From positions 1 to 56,692 of the forward strand of contig NZ_VCPE01000023.1 in the NCBI RefSeq assembly GCF_005938105.1: a DNA stretch of 56,692 nucleotides, given 5' to 3'. Below the pieces are notes generated by a model. That model ran no database searches. It was not told where the DNA came from and was given only the letters and a program-made list of their open reading frames with translations. Position numbers and translations under genes: made by a program. Below are positions 17,772 through 27,140 of this stretch, piece after piece (position 1 is the stretch's first letter; every line of letters starts with the position of its first letter). Source of the stretch: Brucella haematophila. GTDB taxonomy: Bacteria > Pseudomonadota > Alphaproteobacteria > Rhizobiales > Rhizobiaceae.

Positions 17772-18398
17772 ATGGGCGTTACAGTCGTCAGCCATCCGCT
17801 TGTCCAGCACAAGCTCACCCTCATGCGCAAGCGCGAGACTTCCACGGCCAGCTTCCGGCGGCTTCTCAAAGAAATTTCGCTGTTGCTTTGCTATGAAGTG
17901 ACGCGCGATCTCGAACTCACCACCATGGAGATCGAGACCCCGCTCATGCCGATGGAAGCGCCGATCCTCGAAGGCAAGAAGCTGGTCTTCGCTTCGATCC
18001 TGCGCGCAGGCAATGGCCTTCTGGAAGGCATGCTCGATCTGGTGCCCGCAGCCCGCGTCGCCCATATCGGCCTCTATCGCGATCATGACACGCTACAGCC
18101 GGTCGAATATTACTTCAAGGCGCCGGAAGACATCGTCAATCGCCTTATCATCGTGGTCGATCCGATGCTCGCCACCGCCAATTCGGCCATTGCCGCCATC
18201 GACAAGCTGAAGGAACGCGGCGCGACCAATATCCGCTTCCTGTGCCTGCTGGCAGCGCCTGAAGGCATCGAGCGCTTCACCAAGGCGCATCCGGATGTGG
18301 ATGTTTACACCGCTTCCATCGACGAGCGCCTCGACGAAAAGGGCTATATCGTTCCGGGCCTCGGCGATGCGGGCGACCGCATGTACGGTACGAAATAA
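17772..18398 (+). CDS. upp: Uracil phosphoribosyltransferase
   Basis: A 208-residue pyrimidine-salvage enzyme converting uracil and PRPP to UMP. The PRPP-binding motif reads [14 protein letters not shown], and the C-terminal uracil-binding segment [18 protein letters not shown] is typical. ATG 17772 is preceded by GGAAAG; the longer upstream open frame lacks family sequence. It is followed directly by the largest copy of dispersed repeat family 1, whose terminal hairpin may end transcription. Confidence 0.95.
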   Translation: MGVTVVSHPLVQHKLTLMRKRETSTASFRRLLKEISLLLCYEVTRDLELTTMEIETPLMPMEAPILEGKKLVFASILRAGNGLLEGMLDLVPAARVAHIGLYRDHDTLQPVEYYFKAPEDIVNRLIIVVDPMLATANSAIAAIDKLKERGATNIRFLCLLAAPEGIERFTKAHPDVDVYTASIDERLDEKGYIVPGLGDAGDRMYGTK

Positions 18399-18401
18399 AC
18401 T

Positions 18402-18548
18402 AGAGCATTTCCAGCAAAAGTGCGTAGCGCCTACGCGGGGAAATCAGTCCACTGGACTGATTTCTGATCCCGCTTCGATACGTAGGATAATGCGTAAAAA
18501 CAAAAAGTTAGAGCGGTTCCACGATTCGTTTTAATCGGAACCGCTCTA
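18402..18548 (+). repeat. Dispersed repeat family 1, copy E (long form)
   Basis: Starts CTAGAGCATTTCCAGCAAAAG, holds an extra palindromic insert (AATCAGTCCACTGGACTGATT, about 18441-18461), then ATGCGTAAAAACAAAAAGTT. It ends with a hairpin made of AGAGCGGTTCC and GGAACCGCTCT (11-base stem) followed by AAAA. The terminal hairpin just behind upp may serve as its transcription terminator. Confidence 0.85.
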
Positions 18549-18605
18549 AAACGTAACCAGACAGTAATCCGCGCCGGATACTCTCGTTTTTAAAGCGGGG
18601 TAAGC

Positions 18606-19133
18606 ATGGCGCGGATTTTCTTTATTGTTCTGATACTGGCGGGACTGGCCACAGCCTTTCCTATTCTCTTCGAGAGATTCGGCTCACCGACGCAAACCGT
18701 CGAGCAAGCCGCGACGCCAACACCCTCTGCAACATCCTCACAAAACCCTTCCGCCTATAGCGGACGCCGCGCGCAGATTTCGCCCGACAGCCGCGGGCAT
18801 TTCATCACCGATATCCGCTTCAACGGCCAGAATCTGCGCGCCATGATCGACACGGGCGCAAGCTCGGTTGCCATCAATACCAGCACAGCCCGGCGCATCG
18901 GCATATCGCTCCGGCCCGACGATTTTCGTTATCGCGTTTCGACAGCCAATGGCGAAACACCGGCAGCGCGTGCTGTGCTCAGCAGCGTGGAAATCGGGCG
19001 CATTCGCGTGGAAAATGTCGAGGCAATCGTGCTGCGCGACGAAGCGCTGTCCGATATCCTGCTCGGCATGACTTTTCTCAAGCGCCTGCGCCATTATGAA
19101 GTGGCAAATGGAGCGCTCATCCTAACGCAGTGA
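18606..19133 (+). CDS. Membrane-anchored retropepsin-like aspartic protease (TIGR02281-type)
   Basis: A 175-residue protein with one N-terminal membrane helix (residues 3-22), a Ser/Thr/Pro-rich linker, and a single retropepsin-like domain with the catalytic triad motif IDTGASSVAI (Asp82) and the flap-following LLGMTFL. Single-domain enzymes of this clan AA group act as dimers, here probably in the periplasm. The substrate is unknown. It is monocistronic, lying between repeat copies of two families. Confidence 0.85.
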   Translation: MARIFFIVLILAGLATAFPILFERFGSPTQTVEQAATPTPSATSSQNPSAYSGRRAQISPDSRGHFITDIRFNGQNLRAMIDTGASSVAINTSTARRIGISLRPDDFRYRVSTANGETPAARAVLSSVEIGRIRVENVEAIVLRDEALSDILLGMTFLKRLRHYEVANGALILTQ

Positions 19134-19190
19134 CATGTTTCTCTGGTAGCACTACAGCTGCATTCTTCGTGATGCCGGGCTGCAACGAGC

Positions 19191-19252
19191 AATTTCCTGT
19201 GCTCCGGTGCTCACGTACCCAAAAGTACGCTGCACTCCGGTGCTCGAAAATC
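19191..19252 (+). repeat. Dispersed repeat family 2, copy a
   Basis: CTCCGGTGCTCACGTACCC, AAAAGTACG, CTGCACTCCGGTGCTCG. It is built from GTAC-centred arms and two CTCCGGTGCTC units, and matches copies at 31430 and 45121 (opposite orientation). Confidence 0.7.
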
Positions 19253-19335
19253 ACGCGTTTCGCCACGGCCTGACGAATTTGCAACTGTAGTGCTAAGATG
19301 CATGCTTCAGATTCTTGACATGACGGAACCCAACC

Positions 19336-19542
19336 ATGACAGCGGACCAACGCCTGACCGAGCTAGAGATTCGCGTCGCCGAACAGGAAAAGACCATTGA
19401 TGAATTGTCTTCCGTGCTGGCCGAGCAATGGAAGCTCATCGATCAGCTTTCCAAGAAACTTGGCGCGCTGACCGACCGTTTTCTGGAACTGGAAGAACAG
19501 ACTGCGCCCGACGTGCCGGTCACCAAACCTCCACACTGGTAA
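19336..19542 (+). CDS. slyX: SlyX family protein
   Basis: A 68-residue coiled-coil protein (LTELEIRVAEQEKTIDELS with continuing heptads and a C-terminal PPHW) characteristic of SlyX. The molecular role is unknown in any organism I can recall with certainty. The stop codon is four bases before the start of the acetyltransferase gene, so the two are an operon. Confidence 0.9.
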   Translation: MTADQRLTELEIRVAEQEKTIDELSSVLAEQWKLIDQLSKKLGALTDRFLELEEQTAPDVPVTKPPHW

Positions 19543-19546
19543 AATA

Positions 19547-20008
19547 ATGTTTGAAATCATCGACCTAGCCGACCGCCCCGACCTCATCCCCGCCTGCGCC
19601 ACATGGAATTTTGGCGAATGGGGCGAATTCCATGGCGGAACCTTGGAACAGACCGTCACAGACTTCCACAATCTGGTGCAAGCCAACGATGGACAGGTCG
19701 CACGCATAGCGCTTTTTGATGGGGAACTAGCGGGAATTGCGCTTCTGATTGACAATGATCTGGAAACACACCCGCATCTGAAGCCATGGGTGGCCAGCGT
19801 GTTTGTTCTGCCGGGTTATCGTGGCAGAGGCATCGCCAAGAGCCTTGTCGGCGCCATCGAGAAGGCTGCCGCAGAACTTGGCCACGGCGAGGCTTATCTC
19901 TATACGGACAAGCCCGACCTCTACCGGCAGATCGGCTGGGTGGATTTTGAACAGCTCGACGGCGACTATGCCGGCATGCTGATCATGAACAAGAAAATCG
20001 CGCGATAA
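19547..20008 (+). CDS. GNAT family N-acetyltransferase
   Basis: A 153-residue GCN5-related acetyltransferase. The acetyl-CoA loop is PGYRGRGIAKSLV near residue 91, followed by a conserved LYTDKPDLYRQIGW segment resembling the subgroup that acetylates small molecules. The substrate cannot be predicted. It starts four bases after slyX. Its TAA stop codon lies within a perfect 11-base hairpin shared with the convergent msrA gene. Confidence 0.85.
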   Translation: MFEIIDLADRPDLIPACATWNFGEWGEFHGGTLEQTVTDFHNLVQANDGQVARIALFDGELAGIALLIDNDLETHPHLKPWVASVFVLPGYRGRGIAKSLVGAIEKAAAELGHGEAYLYTDKPDLYRQIGWVDFEQLDGDYAGMLIMNKKIAR

Positions 20009-20020
20009 GATCGCGCGATT
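19996..20020. terminator. Perfect hairpin shared by convergent GNAT and msrA genes
   Basis: AATCGCGCGAT, loop AAG, ATCGCGCGATT: an exact 11-base stem. On the minus strand it is followed by TTTTCTT-like sequence, so it is the better terminator for msrA. The GNAT stop codon is inside the stem-loop. Confidence 0.7.
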
Positions 20021-20033
20021 CTTTGAGACGGTT

Positions 20034-20690
20034 TTACTGTGCCAGCGGGATCGGGCAGCTCACGCCGGTTCCGCGCAGGCCGCAATATCCATTCGGATTT
20101 TTCGCCAGATATTGCTGGTGATAATCCTCGGCATAGTAGAACACCGGCGCATCTTCGATTTCCGTGGTGATCGGGCCGAGACCGCGCCCTGCCAGCGCTT
20201 TCCCATAAGCATCGCGGCTTTTTTCAACCGCCGCCCGATCCGCATCATCAAAGGTGTAAATCACCGAACGATAGGTCGTGCCGATATCGTTGCCCTGTCG
20301 CATGCCCTGCGTCGGATCATGCTCTTCCCAGAACAGGGTCAGCAGCTCATCGAGGCTCACGACTTTCGGATCATAGACCACCAGCACCACTTCGGCGTGA
20401 CCGGTCAGTCCCGTGCAGGTTTCTTCATAGGTCGGGTTGGGCGTCATGCCGCCGGCATAACCCACTGCCGTCACATAGACGCCCGGCACCTGCCAGAACA
20501 GCCGCTCCGCGCCCCAGAAACAGCCCATGCCGAATAGGATCTGCTTGAAGCCTTCCGGCCATGGGCCTTTCAACGGATGGCCCGAGACGAAATGCGTTGC
20601 GGACGTTGGAAGGGCTGTAGCGCGCCCCGGCAAAGCCTCGTCCGTGGAGGGCATCTGTACTTTCTTGCGATAGCTGTCGAGGAAACTCAT
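20034..20690 (-). CDS. msrA: Peptide methionine sulfoxide reductase MsrA
   Basis: A 218-residue repair enzyme reducing methionine-S-sulfoxide. The catalytic Cys57 is in [14 protein letters not shown], and the resolving-Cys region near the C-terminus reads [13 protein letters not shown]. The ATG at 20690 has an ideal AGGAGG 8-9 bases upstream, so the TTG three codons earlier is rejected. The long N-terminal part before the domain (about 45 residues) is typical of the larger MsrA subgroup in alphaproteobacteria. Confidence 0.94.
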   Translation of the reverse strand: MSFLDSYRKKVQMPSTDEALPGRATALPTSATHFVSGHPLKGPWPEGFKQILFGMGCFWGAERLFWQVPGVYVTAVGYAGGMTPNPTYEETCTGLTGHAEVVLVVYDPKVVSLDELLTLFWEEHDPTQGMRQGNDIGTTYRSVIYTFDDADRAAVEKSRDAYGKALAGRGLGPITTEIEDAPVFYYAEDYHQQYLAKNPNGYCGLRGTGVSCPIPLAQ

Positions 20691-20729
20691 AGACTTCAAC
20701 CTCCTGTAGCCCTGTGGCAGAATCGACGG

Positions 20730-21050
20730 TCAGGCGGTGAAGCGCCCCAGAGGACGTCCGCGCCGATGACCAATCACATAGAACAACAATGCGAGCACGC
20801 CAAAGAAGAGCCATCCCGGCTGCCCGAGCACTGGAACACAGACCGCGTTCCAGAATGTAGCTCCTATATAGTGCGTCACGAACGTTTCTGCATCGGCCAG
20901 CGTTTCCGGCGCGTTGCGCGACCACATGGAAAGCAGTGGTTTGGCAACCAGCTTCGACGCGCCGACAGAACGGGCGCCATCGAGAATGGCGAAGATGACC
21001 GCCAATGCCAGAAAAATAACCGCGAAACTACGCAATACAAATCGGATCAC
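20730..21050 (-). CDS. Small membrane protein upstream of msrA
   Basis: A 106-residue protein with two hydrophobic segments (RSFAVIFLALAVIFAIL and WLFFGVLALLFYVIG) around a soluble loop. The GTG at 21050 has AGGGA in front of it and is preferred over an upstream TTG/ATG giving a less typical N-terminus. It lies 39 bases before msrA on the same strand and may share its transcript. Function unknown. Confidence 0.65.
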   Translation of the reverse strand: MIRFVLRSFAVIFLALAVIFAILDGARSVGASKLVAKPLLSMWSRNAPETLADAETFVTHYIGATFWNAVCVPVLGQPGWLFFGVLALLFYVIGHRRGRPLGRFTA

Positions 21051-21424
21051 GATTCCCTGCCCCAGACCTTCAGGCACATATTCAAGCGCGTCGGGTGCGT
21101 CCCGACATCGCCGACCAGTCCCTTTTCATACCGCCAAAACCTGACTTAAGGAAGGCATTGCCCCTCAATCCTTCGTGCAACAAAATAATGCGTTCAAATA
21201 TATTGTTTAAAAACAGTGTGTTACGATACCGTCGAGACTCTTTGCACAGGTTCGGCAGATTTGGCGTAAAAACTTGCAAAGAGCTATTGATCATATGCGT
21301 ATTCTGGCTATATTGCGCGCCGCTACCGCATGTTGGCGAATAACCAGCGCCAGACAGAATGCGGTATCTCGTTTGCAGTCAGATTTCACCGTGAAACGCG
21401 GTTTTCCCCGACAGCAAGGCAGAC
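21051..21424. other. Intergenic, no gene seen
   Basis: Contains an AT-rich patch (about 21180-21230) that could hold promoters for the flanking membrane-protein gene or tRNA. No ORF with a ribosome site was recognised. Confidence 0.4.
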
Positions 21425-21514
21425 GGAGAGGTGGCCGAGTGGTTGAAGGCGCACGCCTGGAACGCGTGTATACGGGAAACCGTATCGAGGGTTCGAATCC
21501 CTCTCTCTCCGCCA
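21425..21514 (+). tRNA. tRNA-Ser (GGA anticodon)
   Basis: A 90-base class II tRNA with a seven-pair acceptor stem (GGAGAGG with TCTCTCC, one G-T pair), anticodon stem-loop with GGA flanked by CACGCCT and ACGCGTG, a long variable arm (TATACGGGAAACCGTATC), T-arm GAGGGTTCGAATCCCTC and encoded CCA. Confidence 0.97.
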
Positions 21515-21705
21515 GTATCATTCCACTCTTCTAAGCCATCATCTTCAGATCGCCCCGCTGCGAGCCATGCATGATTCTCGCCTCGTCATTCACAGCGACG
21601 CATAAGCAGCCTGCTCTCCAAATGAATTTAGGGCGCTTTTCAGCTGGAATCATCGTGGCAAAGATGCGAGAGCATGATGTCGATTAACCGGAGTTGCGAA
21701 GCCGA

Positions 21706-22184
21706 ATGCATGTTGTGAAACGAGCGATTTTGACATGCCTCGCCAGCCTGTCCTTTGGCTTTTGCGGTTCCGTCACCGAGAGCTTTGCGCAAGCGGCGGA
21801 GGGCGCTGCCGCAGCGCAAACAGAAAACATCAATGAAAATCCTGCCCCTGCAACAGACAGCTTTGGCCGGACGCAATTCATCCTGTCTGGCGATCCAATT
21901 GTACCGCCACGTGCTATGGCAAAGGAACAGACCTTCCCCGCGCGCAGGACTACGATGCGAATGAAAGCGGCACGATCTACGATATTCTGTTCGTCGGGAT
22001 CGAAGCGGACAAAATGCAATTCGAAATTCGCGGCTATTCCGGCCACGACCTGCAACATCCCGCAAGCGGGCAGACACTGGAATTTCCAATCGCACAGTCA
22101 ATGATCGAGATTCGCGACCTGACCATCATGATCGAAGAAGTGACGGCGGGCAGCCTGACATATCAGGTTCAGCCCTTGAGATAG
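21706..22184 (+). pseudogene. Frameshifted gene for a small exported protein
   Basis: From ATG 21706 the frame encodes a signal peptide (VVKRAILTCLASLSFGF, cleavage near SFAQA) and a short mature region up to about SGDPIVPPR (near 21910). Good protein-like sequence then continues only in a different phase: YGKGTDLPRAQDYDANESG through DILFVGIEADKMQFEIRGYS to VQPLR, stop 22182-22184. A single-base change around 21905-21925 would rejoin the halves into about 160 residues. The original frame instead runs on as unlikely sequence to 22104. The protein is unrecognised. An octamer tandem repeat starts four bases after the stop. Confidence 0.6.
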
Positions 22185-22187
22185 ACC

Positions 22188-22281
22188 GAGCTTCCGAGCT
22201 TCCGAGCTTCCGAGCTTCCGAGCTTCCGAGCTTCCGAGCTTCCGAGCTTCCGAGCTTCCGAGCTTCCGAGCTTCCGAGCTT
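22188..22281. repeat. Octanucleotide tandem repeat (GAGCTTCC), about 11.75 copies
   Basis: Eleven exact tandem units of GAGCTTCC followed by GAGCTT, with no mismatch. It lies between the 3' ends of the frameshifted exported-protein gene and the convergent autotransporter gene. Perfect octamer arrays change copy number by slippage and are used as typing markers in Brucella. This array is outside intact genes. Confidence 0.97.
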
Positions 22282-22406
22282 GGATTGACCGAAAAGCGGG
22301 CCACATGCAACACCGATCAACCAAAGCCGCTCCCGTTCGGCATTACCGTCGGGAACGCTGTCGCAATTGGCCTTACTCGCTGCTTTACCCCACGGATCAA
22401 GCAGGA

Positions 22407-25400
22407 TCAGAACTTGATATTGAACGAAGCCTTGAACCCATTCTGCTTGGCGCCGCTGCCATACTGACCAACATAGCTGACGCCCAGCGTCGAAGCCGGT
22501 GTCACATCAAAATCAAGCCCCGCTTCAAGCAAAGCCGTATCCTTGGCAATCGGCGCACCTGCCACTGTGAAGGCATCGCCGCCCACGAGAGCCTGCGTCG
22601 AGGTTGGTATGATGTCGCCATAAGCATGACGCCAGCCCAGCGAGCCCTTCAGGTTAACCGCAGCCGACCCGAGCGAAAATGGAGCTTCCGCCCGCAGACC
22701 AAGAGTGGTGAAGGTGGTATTTGTCTTATCGCTTTCGACATTCAGCGCCGCAACTCCACCGGTTTCCGTAAATCCGTCGCTACGCAACCTGACATGCGCG
22801 AGATTGGCAAAAGGTTCGAACGACGCTGCGGCGGTATCAAGCCGATAGCCGATCTCACCGAACGCCTGCAATGTGCGAGCATCGTAATCGGCCTCCAGCG
22901 CATTGGAGAGGCCGGCAAGTGAGACTGCCCGTGACGCATCAATACTGTGCCACGTCTGGATCAGGCCTGCCCGCAATCCGAACGGTCCCCACTGGTTGCC
23001 GCCATAAATGCCCAGATGCCAGCTATCGCTCGTCGCAGCAGCATTTCTGCCCTTGAAGTCGATATCCGACTGGCTGTAGCCGCCAGCAAACCCCAGCCGC
23101 CAGCCTCCGGCCAAACCGACATCGAGACCGGAGACAAAGCCGCCTGTCGATGTCGAGACCCCGCCAGTATTGGCATTCCCGTCCTGTTCCACCCAAGAAC
23201 CGAATCCCGTTGCCCAAAGGCCATATTGGGCAGCAGGTGCATCGTGGCTGACCGCGTCAATTGCAGCTGAGGCGCGGGACGATTGTTTGGCTTTTGCATA
23301 GGAGAGAACCGGAACATCATTTGATTCGACGCCGGCGAATGCTGAGCGCAACCGATTGTTGATTGCATCCGCCACCAGATGCGACGTCTCGATCAAGCTC
23401 GCCTTGGTGGAGGCATAACCGTCACCAGACAGTTGGTCGAAAGCCGTCCTCGCCCCTGCCGCATCCAGAAAGACGACCGAGTTCGCCACAGAATTACTGA
23501 GATCCAGTCCGTCGACCGCTTCTGCAACGGCCCGCTGATTGTCGGTCTGCGCGACGCTTGAAAGCGCGACGGTATTTCGCCCGATGGTCAAAAGAACATT
23601 ATTCGCATCATAGCTCAGGTTGGGCGCAATGAAGGTGGTTGATCCGCTCCAGGAAACGCTGCTGAATGTGGTGCCCGCAAGATTGCCCGCAGTCAGGATC
23701 GTGTAAGGCCGGTCAAGCTGATAGCCACCAAGCGTGGACACGGTGACCGTGCCTGCCAGATTAGCGGTTCCGCCAACCTTGATCAGATCCGCTTCACCCT
23801 GCGCGTTGATCTCCGCCTTATAGACCGACGATGAAGCCAGCGTCAGATCGCCGTCAACGGCCACAATGCCGATGGAATTACCAGGTGTGATCGTGCCCGC
23901 GCTGACCAGATTTCCCGTAATATGCCAGTTGCCGCCAAGAATGGATGTCTGATCGACGCTGACATTTCCGCCCACCGTGACGGGTATTGCCACCGTGCCG
24001 CCTCGCGTAACGGACCCCTCCGCAAGCGTTACATTACCGCCAATGGAATCGCCTTCATTGCCAAAGTCAAAACTGCTTTGAACGCCGGTGAGGTTTCCAG
24101 CAATGACCGATTGTTGCTCAAAGATCAGACTGCTGCCGCGCATGCCCTGAATATGGGTGACCCCTTGGAGGACACCAGTCCATTGCGCGCCTTGCTGGAG
24201 AACCAGATTGGTGTTGCCAGCCCCGGTTTTCGCCTGAGCGTCAACGATATCGCCTTTGCTGACCGAGCCTGCATCCAGCTCTATGTCGACAACCCCGCCA
24301 GATCCAGCGCCATCGGAGCGATCCACTGACAGCAAGACGCCGTTATTTTCGGTCGCTACCGTTCCACTGCCAAGGCGAATACGCGCCACATCGTCAGCAC
24401 TGGTCAGAACCACACCAATCGTCGGCCCCTGCGCGCTTTTGAGAACCGCGCCTTCGACTTCAATCGTACCGGAGCCGGAAATTGCCAGAGCGGATGCCGC
24501 TTCGCCCAGTGCGGTTACGCTGCCGCCCGTGATCGAAATCGAACCACCCGCTTGCACCATGGCACCGGCGGCACCAGCACCCGAAGTGACGACTTCCGTA
24601 TTGGTTGTGGCGACCAGACCACCGGTCGTCCCCTCGTCATTATTGGCCAGAAGCCCATAGGCCTGGTTCCCGGTCGTCCGTATGGTGGATGCGGCAAGCC
24701 TGATCGTCGAGGCGGATTCCGCAAATGCGCCAAAACTCGATGCACCAACAGTTTCAACGTTGACGCTCCGGGCATCGATTACCCCCTCGTCGAGGGCATG
24801 CAAGCCGACAGCGAAACTGTCCCCGTAAGTGCGGATAGCACCACCCGTCAGATAGACCGTACCGGACGTGGTTCCGTCATAAGCGTAATCTGGATGGTTG
24901 GTGCCGAAAGCACCCGCCTGTACCGCATGAGCATTGTTGCCATAGGTGCTGATATCGGCACTGGATGTAATCGATCCGCCATTGCTGGCAATCAGACCAT
25001 AATTACGCAGGCCATAGGTCGTGATCGAGCCACCGTTCAACGTCACGCTCGCATTGTTCTGCGATTGAACGCCTTCGGAAAAACGGGCCGCATTGTTGGT
25101 CACGATTGTCACATCATTGGCGATAACCGTCGCGTCGTCGGCCTGTATGGCTCTCGCGCTGTTGCCCGATGTCGTAATCGTGCCACCGTTCAGCGTGACA
25201 CTGCCGCCCGACAGCGCTTCGACGCCGTAAGCAGCGGTGCCACCGGTTACAATATTGCTGTTCGTCAGCAGCACCTGACCACCATTGTCGGCATAAGCGC
25301 CGGCTGCATTGGCTCCATTGGTCGTGATGCTCAGATTGTCGCCCGATATCCGGCCCGCGACGGTGCCCATGTCATTATTTGCAATAACGCCGAATGCGCT

Positions 25401-25922
25401 CTGCCCCGCAGTGTTTATCGTCGAGTTGGTCAAAGCTATCGACGACCAGCTTTCCGCGAAGGCACCGAAACCGTTTGAGCCTGTCGTTGTAACCTGAACG
25501 GTGCCATCAATCGTACCGCCATCGATTGCGTGCAACGCGAAGGAGTTCGCGCCATCTGTTGTGACAGCTACACCGCCGAGCAGATGAATGATTGAATGAT
25601 CCGTGCCATCCGCAGTGCTGCCCTTTGCACCAACCTGGATACCGTGCGCCGTCGGCCCCGAAGTGACGACATTGATGTTTGAAACATTCAGCGTCGAAGC
25701 TGTGCCCGAGACCAGAACGCCCCACGCGCGGCCATTATTGATGGTCGCCACTTGGTAGGTCACACCTATGCCGTCCAGGGTCGTCGTACCGCCCCCGGCA
25801 TATTGGTAGGCAGCACCATTCACCACGACACTCGTTGCAGTTGCCAAGTGACACGACAGAACGAGAGCCACGGCTGTGGAGCCCAGCACCCGCATCAAAT
25901 CTTTTGAGATGACCGACATCAT
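22407..25922 (-). CDS. Type V autotransporter adhesin-like protein (pertactin-type passenger, C-terminal beta-barrel)
   Basis: A 1171-residue autotransporter. Residues 1-30 are a signal peptide (MRVLGSTAVALVLSCHLATA). Residues about 31-780 form a glycine/threonine/asparagine-rich beta-helix passenger, with a conserved junction-type segment TITPGNSIGIVAVDG near 678. Residues about 900-1171 form the beta-barrel, ending in the membrane-insertion signature Phe (FKASFNIKF). The passenger contains two related modules (residues about 92-215 and 331-460), each with FGAFAES and ANND. Such proteins are usually adhesins; Brucella has several. An AT-rich region precedes the gene. Its start has two adjacent ATGs (25922 and 25919). 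Confidence 0.9.
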   Translation of the reverse strand: MMSVISKDLMRVLGSTAVALVLSCHLATATSVVVNGAAYQYAGGGTTTLDGIGVTYQVATINNGRAWGVLVSGTASTLNVSNINVVTSGPTAHGIQVGAKGSTADGTDHSIIHLLGGVAVTTDGANSFALHAIDGGTIDGTVQVTTTGSNGFGAFAESWSSIALTNSTINTAGQSAFGVIANNDMGTVAGRISGDNLSITTNGANAAGAYADNGGQVLLTNSNIVTGGTAAYGVEALSGGSVTLNGGTITTSGNSARAIQADDATVIANDVTIVTNNAARFSEGVQSQNNASVTLNGGSITTYGLRNYGLIASNGGSITSSADISTYGNNAHAVQAGAFGTNHPDYAYDGTTSGTVYLTGGAIRTYGDSFAVGLHALDEGVIDARSVNVETVGASSFGAFAESASTIRLAASTIRTTGNQAYGLLANNDEGTTGGLVATTNTEVVTSGAGAAGAMVQAGGSISITGGSVTALGEAASALAISGSGTIEVEGAVLKSAQGPTIGVVLTSADDVARIRLGSGTVATENNGVLLSVDRSDGAGSGGVVDIELDAGSVSKGDIVDAQAKTGAGNTNLVLQQGAQWTGVLQGVTHIQGMRGSSLIFEQQSVIAGNLTGVQSSFDFGNEGDSIGGNVTLAEGSVTRGGTVAIPVTVGGNVSVDQTSILGGNWHITGNLVSAGTITPGNSIGIVAVDGDLTLASSSVYKAEINAQGEADLIKVGGTANLAGTVTVSTLGGYQLDRPYTILTAGNLAGTTFSSVSWSGSTTFIAPNLSYDANNVLLTIGRNTVALSSVAQTDNQRAVAEAVDGLDLSNSVANSVVFLDAAGARTAFDQLSGDGYASTKASLIETSHLVADAINNRLRSAFAGVESNDVPVLSYAKAKQSSRASAAIDAVSHDAPAAQYGLWATGFGSWVEQDGNANTGGVSTSTGGFVSGLDVGLAGGWRLGFAGGYSQSDIDFKGRNAAATSDSWHLGIYGGNQWGPFGLRAGLIQTWHSIDASRAVSLAGLSNALEADYDARTLQAFGEIGYRLDTAAASFEPFANLAHVRLRSDGFTETGGVAALNVESDKTNTTFTTLGLRAEAPFSLGSAAVNLKGSLGWRHAYGDIIPTSTQALVGGDAFTVAGAPIAKDTALLEAGLDFDVTPASTLGVSYVGQYGSGAKQNGFKASFNIKF

Positions 25923-26373
25923 TGCCCCTAAACGCGCCCCTCAGCCCCTCGGCCATGGCGAACATTTCAACAAATAAATTTAGATATCACTCAATTAAAA
26001 TGCGAAGTCACGAAGTCATATTGATGAAATACCAAATCAAAAAGATTCAAACAATGCGAATTACGCAATTATTTTCAATAAACTGCAATTTATTTCTTGT
26101 TTATTTGCTTTCCATGACAATATATTTACATGCAAACTTACTGAAATATATACTCAATATTAGAAAATAATACTTGTTTAAATTACAAGTATTGAAATGA
26201 GTAAAAAATTACAAAAACAACCCATCGTCCCGCCACTCATGCAGAGGGAGACTGACAACCCTGGAGATAGCAATGAAAGGGGCGTGGGCGGGCCGACCAT
26301 AAGGCGACCAGGCCAGACTGACCAGTGCTGTGCGCCTGTGGGCAGCACACTGCCGAACCTCACGACGATAAAT
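25923..26373. other. AT-rich upstream region of the autotransporter, with inverted repeat
   Basis: About 450 bases without a supported gene. Bases 25970-26215 are strikingly AT-rich compared with the flanks. A perfect inverted repeat lies at 26169-26193 (AATACTTGT, seven-base spacer TTAAATT, ACAAGTATT). A plus-strand frame from ATG 26197 is open but runs through the GST terminator and is not accepted. The AT-rich tract is a plausible promoter and silencer-binding region for the autotransporter gene. Confidence 0.5.
26169..26193. promoter_or_regulatory. Perfect 9-bp inverted repeat in AT-rich DNA
   Basis: AATACTTGT and ACAAGTATT with a seven-base AT spacer; the outer arms are exact. It lies about 250 bases upstream of the autotransporter start. 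It could be a dimeric regulator site. It has no T-run typical of a terminator. Confidence 0.4.
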
Positions 26374-26400
26374 CAGCCGGAGCCGTTACGGCTCCGGCTG
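26374..26400 (-). terminator. Terminator-like hairpin after the GST gene
   Basis: Exact 12-base stem (CAGCCGGAGCCG with CGGCTCCGGCTG), loop TTA, followed on the minus strand by ATTTAT. It starts seven bases after the GST stop. Confidence 0.75.
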
Positions 26401-26407
26401 CAGAAGA

Positions 26408-27100
<693 letters not shown>

Positions 27101-27140
27101 TCAGCCGATGCCGGAAATTCTTTGCACGGAAGCGGCCCGA

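Noticed and set aside
18902-20008. Considered whether slyX and GNAT form a toxin-antitoxin pair (GNAT toxin with small partner)
   Set aside because: The small upstream protein is clearly SlyX (coiled coil, PPHW end), not an RHH antitoxin, and the GNAT lacks the TacT-type layout I would expect.
22188-22281. Could be mistaken for a small CRISPR array
   Set aside because: Units are 8 bases with no spacers. It is a simple tandem repeat. No cas gene is present.
22098-22320. Minus-strand ORFs translating the octamer array as an SSEARKLG peptide repeat
   Set aside because: All frames are open through a stop-free octamer, so the ORFs are produced by the repeat itself. There is no ribosome site and no sensible flanking sequence.
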